Of a stretch of 64,000 bases of DNA, positions 24,444-33,444 are shown piece after piece. Source of the DNA: Rhizobium leguminosarum bv. viciae USDA 2370 (GTDB lineage: Bacteria > Pseudomonadota > Alphaproteobacteria > Rhizobiales > Rhizobiaceae); assembly GCF_002008365.1 (NCBI RefSeq), contig NZ_MRDL01000036.1, forward strand, positions 1 to 64,000, given 5' to 3'. How positions within the stretch are numbered: position 1 is the stretch's first letter; each line of letters begins with the position of its first letter. The notes beneath the pieces are model-generated. The model was not told the origin of the DNA. It was given only the letters and a program-made list of their open reading frames with translations, and made no database searches. A program made the position numbers and the translations under genes.

Positions 24444-25466
24444 CTATCTCCGTTTCGTTGCGATCGACGGCGAAGGCATCTCGCGCGGCGAGGGATTGCC
24501 GAATTCGAGAATGCGGGACGGAGAGGCGCGGCCGACAAGAAGATCGGACAGCGCCAGCAAATTGCCGTTCAAACGTCCCCAGCGGTCGATCAAGCGATCA
24601 TTGAACAATAGGCCCCGCGTATTCGCCAGGATGTTACGGCCGATCTGCGCAACGGCACGGCCCTTCGACATCGTGCCCTTCCGGATCAGGTAGACAGGAT
24701 TGGCAACCTGCGAATAGCCGAGTCTTCGGCCGGGCTGGCGCCCGGATCTGACGCCGAGATGCACCCCGCGGGCGCCTTCGACGCGTACGGACCTGCCGTA
24801 GCGGGCGATGGACCGGCTGAAATCGACATCCTCGAGCCAGCCGTAGAGCGGCAGTTGTTCATCAAAGGCCAGTGCGTGCTCGAGAATGGGTGAAAGGCGA
24901 ACCGCCATGTTGCATCCGTAGGCGTTATAGACTTCCGTCACCTGCTCGGCTCCTTCGGCCGCAGTTTCAAGAACCAGCAGGGCGTTTGACATGCTGAGGC
25001 CGCCGTCGAGGATGCCATCGGCCAGAACTTCACCGGTGGCGATTGCCACGTCGGGGTTTGCCGCAAAGACAGCCGCCATCCGCGACAGGAAGGTCGCGGC
25101 GGGAATGAAGTCGTCATCCAGGAAGATCAGAACATCCGTATCGGCGGCCGCCGCCTGGATGATCCTGTTGCGCTGAGAGGTCAGGCCGCGGCTGCCGACG
25201 ATGACTTCAACATCGAGGCGCTCGGCGAGCCCGGCGGCGTCGTCGATCGTGGGCACGCAGACGATCAGCCGCTCGGGCTGGTCCGGCAGGGTGGTGAGAT
25301 AATCGATCGTCTCCCGCAGTATCGAGGGGCGGCCTGCCGAGGCGATCCCCACGGCCATTCGCAACGGGCGGTTCGCGCGCTCAGCCATGGCTTCAGCGCG
25401 GCAAGGAACAGGCGCCGGCCCGATCCGGCCGTCCTGCCTGGTTGCTTCTGCCGAAGGCGAGGTCAT
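24444..25466 (-). CDS. Glycosyltransferase family 2 (exopolysaccharide)
   Basis: 340 residues. The GT-A domain begins RMAVGIASAGRPSILRETID; the metal-binding motif is FLDDDFIP (about residues 115-122). NMAVRLSPILEHALAFDEQLPLYGWLEDVDFSR carries the ED motif of inverting GT2 enzymes. The first 30 residues or so are low-complexity, and a later start is possible. Its start overlaps the stop of the ExoP-like gene by 4 bp, so it is translationally coupled to it. It should add one sugar of the repeat unit. Confidence 0.85.
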   Translation of the reverse strand: MTSPSAEATRQDGRIGPAPVPCRAEAMAERANRPLRMAVGIASAGRPSILRETIDYLTTLPDQPERLIVCVPTIDDAAGLAERLDVEVIVGSRGLTSQRNRIIQAAAADTDVLIFLDDDFIPAATFLSRMAAVFAANPDVAIATGEVLADGILDGGLSMSNALLVLETAAEGAEQVTEVYNAYGCNMAVRLSPILEHALAFDEQLPLYGWLEDVDFSRSIARYGRSVRVEGARGVHLGVRSGRQPGRRLGYSQVANPVYLIRKGTMSKGRAVAQIGRNILANTRGLLFNDRLIDRWGRLNGNLLALSDLLVGRASPSRILEFGNPSPREMPSPSIATKRR

Positions 25467-27217
25467 GAGTGCATTCTTTCCGGTGCATGGTTGATGACTG
25501 CGCCGAGGATCTCCGCGCCGACATTGCGCAGGGTGTCGATGACGCGCAGGGTGTCGTCGATCGAGGTGCGTCCGTGCGAGGTGACGACGAGGACACCGTC
25601 CAGCTCCGGCGCGATCGCATTGGCATCCGGCGAAGCAGAGAATGCGGAAATGTCGATGAATATGGCGTCGAACTCCTTTTTCAGGTCGGCGAAGCTCAAC
25701 TGCGTGCGGCGGGAACTCAGGCGAATGGCCGGCGTCACTGCTTCGACCTTGCCGAGGGGGAGGAATTTCAGTGTCGAAGTGAGGGGCAATGCCGCCGTCT
25801 GGATCAGTTCGCCATTGTCGAGAACATCGACGAGGCCTGTGGAACTATGGGGCGCGATCGATTTGCTGAGTGACGACTTCTGCGCAGCCGCATCGATCAG
25901 CAGCGTGTGAGCCCCTGATATCGACGACAGTACTGCAAGTTCACATGCTATGGTCGAGGCTCCGCTGCCCGGATCGACGGCGACGATTCCAATGACGACC
26001 CGGCGTTTGCGTCGAAGACCGACGACCGTCGCGCTCAGTTCCGCCATGCCCGGAATAACAGGATAGGCGGCTGTGCTGCTGCTGCCGGTACCGGCGGGGA
26101 GGAAACGCGCAGGGAGATGGGTCTTCCTCGATGTCGCCAGCAAAGTGACAAAGGGCAGCCCACTGGCTTCAGCGATCTGATGAGGGCGGATGATCCGGCG
26201 ATCGCCGACGTGCCTTATCATGGCGAGTGCCAAGCCGACGCCAAGACCGACCGCCGCCGCAAAGGCGATGATGAGCGTGCTGCGCGGTCTGGCTTTCGAG
26301 AGAGGCAGCGTGGCCCGCGAGACGATCGTGGCATCGGACACCGGGTAGGTGATGCGCTGCCGAGCTTCCGTCAGCTGGTTCAAGGTATTTTCATAGAGGC
26401 TGCGGCGGGCATCCGTTGCGCTCTGCAGCTCCGCAAGCTTGAACTGATCGCGCGGGTTGCTCGTGAAGCTGGCCAGGGCGCTGGCAGCCTCGGCCAGTCC
26501 ACGCTGCTGCTCGCTTACGAATCTTTCCAGCCATTCGCTATATTGCCGGGAAGCATTGGCCTTCATGGCGATATTCTTCTGGATATATTGCCTGGCGAGC
26601 ATATCGGCGATGGCGACGGCCCTCTGAGGGGTCGACGCAGCCGCCGAGATCTCGATGATCGTCGAACTCCCGACCCGGCGTATTCCTATCATGTTCAGCA
26701 GCGTGGCGATCGCCCGATCCTGGATCCGCTCGTCCTCCGCGTGCGGTTGTGCTTCACGCGGCCCTGTGCCTGCCGCTTCCTGCGATTCCGTATCCGGTTC
26801 AGAAGAAATCCCCATCAACCAGTTCTTTGCCCTATCCTGCAGCGAAGGCGTCTGATCGACAAAGTCAGGATCGGTATCGAGACCAAGTGCCCTCACCGTT
26901 CCGCCGACGACATCGCTGGATCTGGCAATCTCCAGCTGTCCCTCTATGAACGCGTCTTCCGCGAAAGCCCTCTGTGCTTCAGAGCCGCTCACCTGTGGGA
27001 CAATCACAAGTTGCGTGCTGGCAACGAAAGTCGGCTCGGCGGTCAGCACGTAGGTCCCGGCCATTGCGAGGAAGGCAAAAGTTGTCGCCAGAACCCACAG
27101 CCAGCGCATTCTGAGAAAGAAAAGCATATCCCGCAAGGTCAGCGGGGAGTTCCCGCCGGGAGCTGCGGCAGCCAGAGGTATCGGCGAAACGCCGCTGAAG
27201 ATCGTGCTGGAGGTCAT
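25463..27217 (-). CDS. ExoP/Wzc-like chain-length co-polymerase with degenerate kinase domain
   Basis: 584 residues. A Wzz domain has two membrane helices (about 39-60 and 313-333) around a periplasmic region rich in helix. The C-terminal part (about 400-584) matches the BY-kinase fold, but the P-loop reads DPGSGAST with Ala420 where Lys is needed. Walker A-prime is LLIDAAA, with the second Asp lost, and the C-terminus has no Tyr cluster. It is therefore probably a scaffold for chain-length control without kinase activity. It lies between the exoY-like and GT2 genes, overlapping the latter. Confidence 0.85.
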   Translation of the reverse strand: MTSSTIFSGVSPIPLAAAAPGGNSPLTLRDMLFFLRMRWLWVLATTFAFLAMAGTYVLTAEPTFVASTQLVIVPQVSGSEAQRAFAEDAFIEGQLEIARSSDVVGGTVRALGLDTDPDFVDQTPSLQDRAKNWLMGISSEPDTESQEAAGTGPREAQPHAEDERIQDRAIATLLNMIGIRRVGSSTIIEISAAASTPQRAVAIADMLARQYIQKNIAMKANASRQYSEWLERFVSEQQRGLAEAASALASFTSNPRDQFKLAELQSATDARRSLYENTLNQLTEARQRITYPVSDATIVSRATLPLSKARPRSTLIIAFAAAVGLGVGLALAMIRHVGDRRIIRPHQIAEASGLPFVTLLATSRKTHLPARFLPAGTGSSSTAAYPVIPGMAELSATVVGLRRKRRVVIGIVAVDPGSGASTIACELAVLSSISGAHTLLIDAAAQKSSLSKSIAPHSSTGLVDVLDNGELIQTAALPLTSTLKFLPLGKVEAVTPAIRLSSRRTQLSFADLKKEFDAIFIDISAFSASPDANAIAPELDGVLVVTSHGRTSIDDTLRVIDTLRNVGAEILGAVINHAPERMHS

Positions 27218-27337
27218 ATCGTCCTAATCCAAAATGGCGAGATCACGTAGTAACCAGGTAGTGGCAGCTTGGAGGGGACGGAGGGAGTAGCATATCTTCC
27301 GATTTCGGGCATGCTCGGCAGCTCTCCCCTTGCATGC

Positions 27338-28039
27338 TCAGTACGAGCCACGTTGCGAAAACAGAGCGGGAATGGTCTTGGCAATGATGACGAAGTCCCG
27401 GCCGAGCGACCAGTTGTCGAGATAGTGAACGTCGAGGGAAACCCGGTACTCGTAACTGACATCGTTGCGCCCGCTGGTCTGCCAGTGACCGGTCAGGCCC
27501 GGGCGCACCGCCATGTAGGCCCATACATGCTCGCCGTAGCGCGGCAATTCCTCGGCGGTGATCGGCCGGGGGCCGACAAGGCTCATTTCGCCACGCACGA
27601 TATTGATCAGTTGGGGAAGCTCGTCGATGCTCGACCGCCGCAGAATCTCGCCGACTGCCGTGATCCTCGGATCGTCCTTCAGCTTGCGTGTCGCTTCCCA
27701 TTCGCTTCGCGCAAGCGGGTTGTTTTGCAGCAATTCGGCAAGCTGAGCACTCGCATCGGTCTTCATCGTGCGAAACTTGAGGCATCCGAACGGTGCTCCG
27801 CCGACGCCGATGCGCGTATGGGAATAGAAGACCGGGCCGCGGTCGCTTATCTTCACGATCACCGCGACGATCAACAGAAGCGGGGAAAGCAGGATCAGTG
27901 CAATGATCGCGATGAGAAGGTCTATCGCGCGCTTCGACGATCTGCCTGCCGCACGAGGCCGGGACGAATGGAGATCGCCGCCTTTCGCGGACCGTCCGAC
28001 ACGCGACCAGGCCTCGAAACTATGTGCTTCCCATGTCAT
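27338..28039 (-). CDS. ExoY-type undecaprenyl-phosphate sugar-phosphate transferase
   Basis: 233 residues; starts exopolysaccharide synthesis at the inner membrane. One hydrophobic helix (about 39-62, DLLIAIIALILLSPLLLIVA) is followed by the conserved catalytic domain: GPVFYSHTRIG, FGCLKFRTM, KDDPRIT, SSIDELPQ (Asp139-Glu140 catalytic pair), MSLVGPRPI and VRPGLTGHWQTSGRN. All motifs are intact, unlike the copy at 16545. GGAGA precedes the ATG. It is the first gene of the leftward exoY-exoP-GT2-exoF-wzy set, divergent from a Crp-type regulator. Confidence 0.9.
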   Translation of the reverse strand: MTWEAHSFEAWSRVGRSAKGGDLHSSRPRAAGRSSKRAIDLLIAIIALILLSPLLLIVAVIVKISDRGPVFYSHTRIGVGGAPFGCLKFRTMKTDASAQLAELLQNNPLARSEWEATRKLKDDPRITAVGEILRRSSIDELPQLINIVRGEMSLVGPRPITAEELPRYGEHVWAYMAVRPGLTGHWQTSGRNDVSYEYRVSLDVHYLDNWSLGRDFVIIAKTIPALFSQRGSY

Positions 28040-28062
28040 CAGTGGTCTCCAAAATATTCCGA

Positions 28063-28119
28063 TTAAGAACCATTCAAAGTTTGCTGCGCCGCACTCTTGT
28101 TGTCTGTTACCAAGGTCAT
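28063..28119 (-). CDS. Possible 18-residue leader peptide upstream of exoY-like gene
   Basis: A short frame MTLVTDNKSAAQQTLNGS with AAGGA just upstream ends 24 bp before the exoY-like start. At the other locus the same sequence position starts MTSVTDFKLALKQAL and runs in frame into the exoY-like gene. The shared DNA and peptide start suggest either a conserved leader peptide or simply a duplicated promoter region. Its ATG lies within the Crp-like site. Confidence 0.25.
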   Translation of the reverse strand: MTLVTDNKSAAQQTLNGS

Positions 28120-28120
28120 A
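28105..28120. promoter_or_regulatory. Candidate Crp-type binding site, copy 2
   Basis: TGTTACCAAGGTCATA matches the site at 17268-17283 in 14 of 16 positions and has the same TGTNA-N6-TCATA layout. It lies between the exoY-like gene and its divergent Crp-type regulator. Conserved DNA continues rightward as AAT, then C/T changes, then AATAAATTCTTTAT. Confidence 0.5.
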
Positions 28121-28509
28121 ATCCTTAATAAATTCTTTATGCTACTAAACGGCATTCGAGAATTCCGACTAGTCCTCGATGGCCTCTTTTCATTGCAAAT
28201 GCCAATCTAACCTACTTCGAGGTGATAATACGCAGGTATTCATTTATATTTTTGATATCCACATATCTATTATTGCTTATTTTTAACTCATGAAGACTTT
28301 TTAATAAGCACCTGTCTTCAATCGTACAATCTATCTTCGGTTCCGTCGAGATTTTGATTTCGATTGCTGATGTATTTTTGTTTTCAACTAAATGTAGACT
28401 TGATCTTTACGCTATCTCTCTGGGATGTTATTTGACACCCATATTAAGACAATATAGATGATGCAGTGCAGCATTTCCTATGGTTATTCGAGTACTCGGA
28501 GTTATGCTC
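28121..28509. other. AT-rich divergent intergenic region, copy 2
   Basis: About 390 bp rich in A and T, which should hold the promoters of the exoY-like operon and of the regulator at 28510. No gene is seen. Only the part next to the Crp-like site is clearly similar to copy 1; the rest has diverged. Confidence 0.55.
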
Positions 28510-29247
28510 ATGGATGGGGCGACACACGCATCAGCTCGCAGGGCCGGCATCGGCAAGACGGCGATATCGGCTAACGGCAGCATTCATCTCAACAGCCGCA
28601 TCGTCATCGACGACGAATTTCTTTCCTGCCGGTCGAGCGTCCGGCGTTTCCGGCGCGGCGAGGTCATCGCCGGGGCCGGCGTCCTCGTCGATACCTTCGC
28701 TCGTGTGCATTCGGGGGTGGTCAGCGCCAGCACGATGCTGCCCGACGGCAGGGAATTCATCGTCGAGATCATTCCGAAATCCGGCCTCATCGGCGAGCTC
28801 GAGGTTCTGCGCAGGCAGACGTTGAGTCTCGAATACCGAGCCGGTTCCAACTGCGAACTGCATTTCTTCGAAGGCCGGCTGCTGCGCGACATGTACGCCA
28901 GCGATCCCTGCTTTCGCGAAAAGGTCTTCTCCAGGGCGCTGGCGCGTATTTCAGAGCTCGAACTCCGGATCATTGCAAATGCGGCGTCGAGCCTGCAATC
29001 GAGGCTGGCCAGCACGCTGCTGCGGCTCTCCGCTGTTTACGGAAAAGATGCGGCAAACAGCGGGGACGAACTGATCATCTCGCAAAATGACCTGGCCGCA
29101 ACGCTGCCGGCGTCTCGCGAGAAGGTCAATCAATGCCTGCGGCGCCTGCGGGAAAGCAAGATCATCGACGGGGGGCAGGGCAAGATCCGCATTCTCAACC
29201 GCAAGGCGTTGGAGGCCTGTGCCAACGGCGCGGTTTCGGTGAAGTGA
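28510..29247 (+). CDS. Crp/Fnr-family transcriptional regulator, copy 2
   Basis: 245 residues, highly similar to the protein at 17654 (shared blocks include FRRGEVIA, ADGREFIVEIIPK-like DGREFIVEIIPKS, ISQ-DLAATLPASREKVNQC and GKIRILNRKALEA). It has the cNMP-binding-like barrel and the C-terminal Crp helix-turn-helix. The start is the ATG at 28510: GGAGTT precedes it exactly as in copy 1. Its stop overlaps the start of a GT4 gene (TGATG), so regulator and glycosyltransferase are translationally coupled, which ties it firmly to polysaccharide synthesis. Confidence 0.87.
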   Translation: MDGATHASARRAGIGKTAISANGSIHLNSRIVIDDEFLSCRSSVRRFRRGEVIAGAGVLVDTFARVHSGVVSASTMLPDGREFIVEIIPKSGLIGELEVLRRQTLSLEYRAGSNCELHFFEGRLLRDMYASDPCFREKVFSRALARISELELRIIANAASSLQSRLASTLLRLSAVYGKDAANSGDELIISQNDLAATLPASREKVNQCLRRLRESKIIDGGQGKIRILNRKALEACANGAVSVK

Positions 29248-30593
29248 TGCGCCCATCGCTTCTCGGGGTTCTCCGATCTGCCACAAGCGTGGGCCGCTTT
29301 CCCGGCCCCGGCACGACAAAGATCGATCGCGTGGTCATCATCGACGACTATTCGGTGGCCAGAGGCGGTGCGACGGCGCTGGCGGTGCTGTCCGCCAAGC
29401 TTTTTCGGGGGCTCGACATCCCCGTGACCTATATTTGCGGGGATGACGCCGCCAATGCGGAGCTTGTCGCCCTCGGAATCTCAATGGTCGGGCTGAACAG
29501 CCGCGACCTGCTCAGCGCCGAGCGTGCGAAGGCTTTCGTGACCGGCATTCACAATGGCGCCGCCGTTCGTATGGTCGCGAACTGGATTGCTGCAAAGGAC
29601 ACTGCCAATACCGTCTACCATGTCCATGGCTGGCACCAGATCCTGTCTCCCGCGATTTTCAAGGCGCTGGTACCGGTCGCCAGACGATGCGTGGTTCACG
29701 CGCATGATTTCTTCACGGCCTGCCCCAACGGCGCCTTCTTCGACTATCAGGCGCAGGAAATCTGCCTTCGACGCCCGCTCGGCGGAAGCTGCATTGCGAC
29801 GGCCTGCGACAAGAGAAGTTATTCGCACAAATTGTGGCGGGTTGCCCGTGGCTCCAATATCCTCCGGCTGCTGAAGGATCAGGCCGATTTCGGCCGGATC
29901 ATCCTGCTGCACGAGAAGATGGCCGGCTTTCTCGTCGGCGCCGGATATCGGCCCGAACGGCTGACGACGATCCGCAATCCCGTCGCTCCGCTATCCATCA
30001 AACGCATCGAGGCGGAGGCCAATGAGGAGTTCGTCTTCATCGGGCGGTTGGATGAGGAGAAGGGCATTGAGGACGCCGTGGCCGCCACGCGCAAAGCCGG
30101 CGTCAAGCTCTGCGTGATCGGGGACGGGCCGCTGATGCCGCTGGTCGCAGCTTCGGGAGATCACGTCAGGGCCGTGGGCTGGCAGTCGCATGCGGAGATC
30201 GGCCCGACCATCCGCAAGGCGCGCGCCCTGTTGATGCCGTCGCGCTATCCCGAGCCTTTCGGCCTCGTCGCTATCGAAGCGGCCAGGAGCGGTCTGCCCG
30301 TCATCATGTCGCGTAGCGCCTTTCTCGCCGAAGAAATGCAAAGAGCCGGCATGGCGCTTGCCTGCGATACGGCTGACGAAAGCGCCTTTGCCGATACTTT
30401 GACGAGATTTAGCCAAATGCCGGGGCATGAGATCCGCGCCATGAGCGAGCGGGCTTTCCGGCTGTCGCCGGATCTCGCCTCGACACACGAGGAATGGCGC
30501 GACGCGCTTCTTGCCGAATACCAAAGCCTGATTTCGACGAATGCGGTTCCCGAGCTGACAGACGGTGTGGCGATACAAGGAGTATTGAGTTGA
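29247..30593 (+). CDS. Glycosyltransferase family 4 (GT-B fold)
   Basis: 448 residues. The N-terminal half has RVVIIDDYSVARGGATALAV, a typical acceptor-domain start. The C-terminal half holds EFVFIGRLDEEKGIEDAV, CVIGDGPL and SRYPEPFGLVAIEAARSGLPVI, with the E-x7-E sugar-nucleotide motif. This is a retaining glycosyltransferase that should add a sugar to the exopolysaccharide repeat unit in the cytoplasm. The start at 29247 overlaps the Crp gene stop by one base. The next GT4 gene also overlaps its stop, so at least three genes are coupled. Confidence 0.87.
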   Translation: MRPSLLGVLRSATSVGRFPGPGTTKIDRVVIIDDYSVARGGATALAVLSAKLFRGLDIPVTYICGDDAANAELVALGISMVGLNSRDLLSAERAKAFVTGIHNGAAVRMVANWIAAKDTANTVYHVHGWHQILSPAIFKALVPVARRCVVHAHDFFTACPNGAFFDYQAQEICLRRPLGGSCIATACDKRSYSHKLWRVARGSNILRLLKDQADFGRIILLHEKMAGFLVGAGYRPERLTTIRNPVAPLSIKRIEAEANEEFVFIGRLDEEKGIEDAVAATRKAGVKLCVIGDGPLMPLVAASGDHVRAVGWQSHAEIGPTIRKARALLMPSRYPEPFGLVAIEAARSGLPVIMSRSAFLAEEMQRAGMALACDTADESAFADTLTRFSQMPGHEIRAMSERAFRLSPDLASTHEEWRDALLAEYQSLISTNAVPELTDGVAIQGVLS

Positions 30594-31834
30594 CTCTTAA
30601 AGCAACTACCTCTCTTCCCGACGCGAGAGCATTTCTCGGCGATGCGCCGGTGATGGCGAAAAGACGTGTCACGGAGGCCGGAGGCGCGAGCGATACCAAG
30701 CAGCTTCGTGTCGCCATCGTGCATTATTGGCTGGTCTCGATGCGCGGCGGCGAGAAAGTCGTCGAAGAGCTGTGCCGCATGTTTCCGCAGGCCGACATCT
30801 TCACCCTCGTCTGCAACCGGGATCGCATCAGCGATTTTCTGAAGACGCGGAACATCCGCACGTCCTTCCTGCAGAAGATCCCCGGTGCGCAACGGCATTA
30901 TACCAAGATGCTACCGCTGATGCCCTTCGCGCTCGAGCAGTTCGATCTGCAGGAGTACGATCTCGTGCTGTCGAGCGAATCCGGACCCGCCAAGGGCATC
31001 ATCACGCGCGCCGACGCGCTGCATGTCTGCTACTGCCACTCGCCGATGCGCTACATCTGGGATCAGTTCCATGTCTACCGTCATGGCCTGCCCTGGGTGG
31101 GTCGCGCCTTGATGTCGATCACTGCGCCCATGCTGCGCGCCTGGGACGTGACGACGTCCTCGCGGGTCGATGTGTTCGTCGCCAATTCCGATTATGTCGC
31201 AAGCCGCATCCGCCGCTTCTACGATCGGGAATCCATCGTTATCCATCCGCCCGTTGCGACTGACGATTTTGCGGTGGGGAAGGGAAAAGGCGAATTCTAT
31301 CTCTATGCGGGACAGCTGACCACTTACAAGCGGCCGGATATTGCCGTTCGCGCCTGCACCGAGGCCGGGCGGAAGCTGGTCGTGATCGGCGAGGGAGAGC
31401 AATTGGCTTATCTGAAGTCGATCGCCGGACCGACCGTTGAGTTTCTCGGCCATCAGCCCTTCAACGTTCTGCGCGACCACCTGTCGCGATGCCGCGCCCT
31501 GTTGTTTCCGGGCACGGAGGATTTCGGCATCCTGCCGGTGGAAGCCATGGCGTCAGGGCGGCCGGTCCTGGCTTTCGACGCCGGCGGCGCCAGAGAAACC
31601 GTTTCCTCGCCGCAGGTCGGGTTTCGCTTCGGGCAGCAGACCACGGAAGCTCTGTTGGAAACGATGGCGGCGTTCGAAGAGGTGGAGGACGATATCGATC
31701 CGCATGCAATCCGTGCGCACTCGCTGAAATTTTCTTCCGCCGTGTTCCGCGACCGTCTGTCCGGTCTCATCGAGCAACAACTGTCCACCCATGGCGACCG
31801 ATCCGCCGACGTCTTCAGAAGACGGCCGGGCTGA
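30590..31834 (+). CDS. Glycosyltransferase family 4 (GT-B fold), second gene
   Basis: 414 residues from a TTG at 30590, which has AAGGAG 7 bp upstream and overlaps the previous stop; an ATG at 30653 is the alternative. N-terminal LRVAIVHYWLVSMRGGEKVVEEL is typical of family members close to WbaZ/mannosyltransferases. CYCHSPMRYIWDQF, EFYLYAGQLTTYKRPDIAV and FPGTEDFGILPVEAMASGRPV follow, the last carrying the E-x7-E type motif. It probably adds a sugar to the lipid-linked repeat unit. It belongs to the rightward coupled set. Confidence 0.85.
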   Translation: MTLKATTSLPDARAFLGDAPVMAKRRVTEAGGASDTKQLRVAIVHYWLVSMRGGEKVVEELCRMFPQADIFTLVCNRDRISDFLKTRNIRTSFLQKIPGAQRHYTKMLPLMPFALEQFDLQEYDLVLSSESGPAKGIITRADALHVCYCHSPMRYIWDQFHVYRHGLPWVGRALMSITAPMLRAWDVTTSSRVDVFVANSDYVASRIRRFYDRESIVIHPPVATDDFAVGKGKGEFYLYAGQLTTYKRPDIAVRACTEAGRKLVVIGEGEQLAYLKSIAGPTVEFLGHQPFNVLRDHLSRCRALLFPGTEDFGILPVEAMASGRPVLAFDAGGARETVSSPQVGFRFGQQTTEALLETMAAFEEVEDDIDPHAIRAHSLKFSSAVFRDRLSGLIEQQLSTHGDRSADVFRRRPG

Positions 31835-31912
31835 TGGGAAGGCCGGAGCTGCCTGTCTTGCCGCTGCGACCGAAACCGCCTCAATCCGCCGACGAGGAAT
31901 AGAAGATAGATC

Positions 31913-33394
31913 ATGTCAAGCGTATCTCAGAGGACGGCGACGGCGGGTATCTGGACCATCAGCGGAAAATTCCTGGCGCGACTGCTCGATTTCGTCAGCC
32001 TCCTGATCCTCGCAAGGCTTTTGAGCCCAGCGGATTTCGGCCTGGTCGCCATCGCGACCTCGGTTCTGGTCATCGTCGAGACAATCCTGGACCTGCCGCT
32101 GACGCAGGCCCTGATGCGCCAGCCGTCGCCTTCGGACGATATGTTTGCCACGGCCCTTACCCTCAGCCTGCTTCGAGGCGTGGCCATCAGCACGCTGATG
32201 ATGATCATCTCCTGGCCGATGGCTTTGATCTATGACGATTCCCGGCTTTTCTCTCTTGTCGCCGTGCTCTCCATCGCGCCTGCCATGCGCAGTGTGATCA
32301 GCCCGCGCATGGTTCTCTTCATGCAGCGGTTCGATTTCAAACGCGAGTTCGCACTCGATCTCATCACCAAGGGGTCGACACTGCTATTCGGTGTCGGGGT
32401 GGCGTTCGCGACCGGCAGCTATTGGGGACTGGCGATCGGCGCGGTTGCAGGCCCGACCGCTGCGGCGATCACCTCCTATGTCTTTGCGCCGATGCGACCG
32501 AGGTTCAGCCTTTCCGAGTGGAAGCACTTTCAGGACATGATCAGCTGGAACACCGTCTCGCAGGTGCTGAGTTCGATCAACTGGCAACTGGACCGGCTGC
32601 TTTTGCCGCGCTTTACCGGCTTGTCGACGTTCGGCGCCTTCAGCGTCGCCGACAATATCGCCGGTATTCCATACCAGACCTTCGTCGGGCCATTGTTGCG
32701 TCCGCTGATGGCGGCATTTTCGACCGTCGATGACCGTCGTAATCTGATCGCTGCCTATCTGAAGGCGACGAACGCGATCACCTTCGTGGCAGCGCCCATC
32801 CTCATCGCGCTCGCCCTGCTTGCCGAGCCGGCCGTGCGGATCATCGTCGGCGAGAAATGGGCATCTGCGGCGCCGATTCTGCAATGGCTGTGCATCGTCA
32901 GTTTGCTCGGTCTTCCCACGAACATGATGCCGCCATTGGCTATGGTCCTGAACAAAACCCGCTATCTCGCTCTCCGGATGTTTGCCGAGTTCGCTGTCAG
33001 GGTTCCGGTCACCATCCTGGGCATTGCCTATTTTCAGGTGGCAGGAGCACTGGGCGCGCGGATCGTGGCGGTGCTTGTCGCCTATGCCGCATCGCTCATC
33101 ATCACGCGACGGCTGATCGGCGCGACGTTTGCCGCTCAGTTGCACGCCTTTTTACGGCCTCTGGCGGCAAGCTTGCCGATGATCGCTTTCCTGCTGTGGA
33201 TCGAGCCGATGCTCTCCGCCATGCCTGCCGGCCTCAACCTTATCGTCAGCCTGGCGCTTTGCGGCGCAGCGGCAGTAGCGATTTTCTGGGCCTTCGCATT
33301 GCTGCTCTGGCAGATTCTGGGAAGGCCCGACGGCATCGAGACCATTGTCGTCCAAAGGCTCATGCCGCGACGAAACGGGGTTCTCACCTTTTGA
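31913..33394 (+). CDS. Wzx/ExoT-like repeat-unit flippase
   Basis: Integral membrane protein of 493 residues with about twelve to fourteen hydrophobic segments (MOP superfamily, polysaccharide transport). The N-terminus TATAGIWTISGKFLARLLDFVSLLILARLLSPADFGLVAIA is highly typical of Wzx and ExoT. It should move undecaprenyl-linked repeat units across the inner membrane to the Wzy-like polymerase. It lies about 80 bp after the second GT4 gene and 50 bp before the glucanase gene in the same direction. Confidence 0.87.
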   Translation: MSSVSQRTATAGIWTISGKFLARLLDFVSLLILARLLSPADFGLVAIATSVLVIVETILDLPLTQALMRQPSPSDDMFATALTLSLLRGVAISTLMMIISWPMALIYDDSRLFSLVAVLSIAPAMRSVISPRMVLFMQRFDFKREFALDLITKGSTLLFGVGVAFATGSYWGLAIGAVAGPTAAAITSYVFAPMRPRFSLSEWKHFQDMISWNTVSQVLSSINWQLDRLLLPRFTGLSTFGAFSVADNIAGIPYQTFVGPLLRPLMAAFSTVDDRRNLIAAYLKATNAITFVAAPILIALALLAEPAVRIIVGEKWASAAPILQWLCIVSLLGLPTNMMPPLAMVLNKTRYLALRMFAEFAVRVPVTILGIAYFQVAGALGARIVAVLVAYAASLIITRRLIGATFAAQLHAFLRPLAASLPMIAFLLWIEPMLSAMPAGLNLIVSLALCGAAAVAIFWAFALLLWQILGRPDGIETIVVQRLMPRRNGVLTF

Positions 33395-33444
33395 TCGAGA
33401 CAAGTGTAGTCCAACGATTGGTTTGGCGTTTTCGGAGGAGCAGA

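Noticed and set aside
31834..31902. 22-codon frame starting at the overlap with the second GT4 stop
   Set aside because: The ATG overlaps a TGA and the peptide ends before the flippase gene, but it has no recognisable feature and no other support; probably chance.
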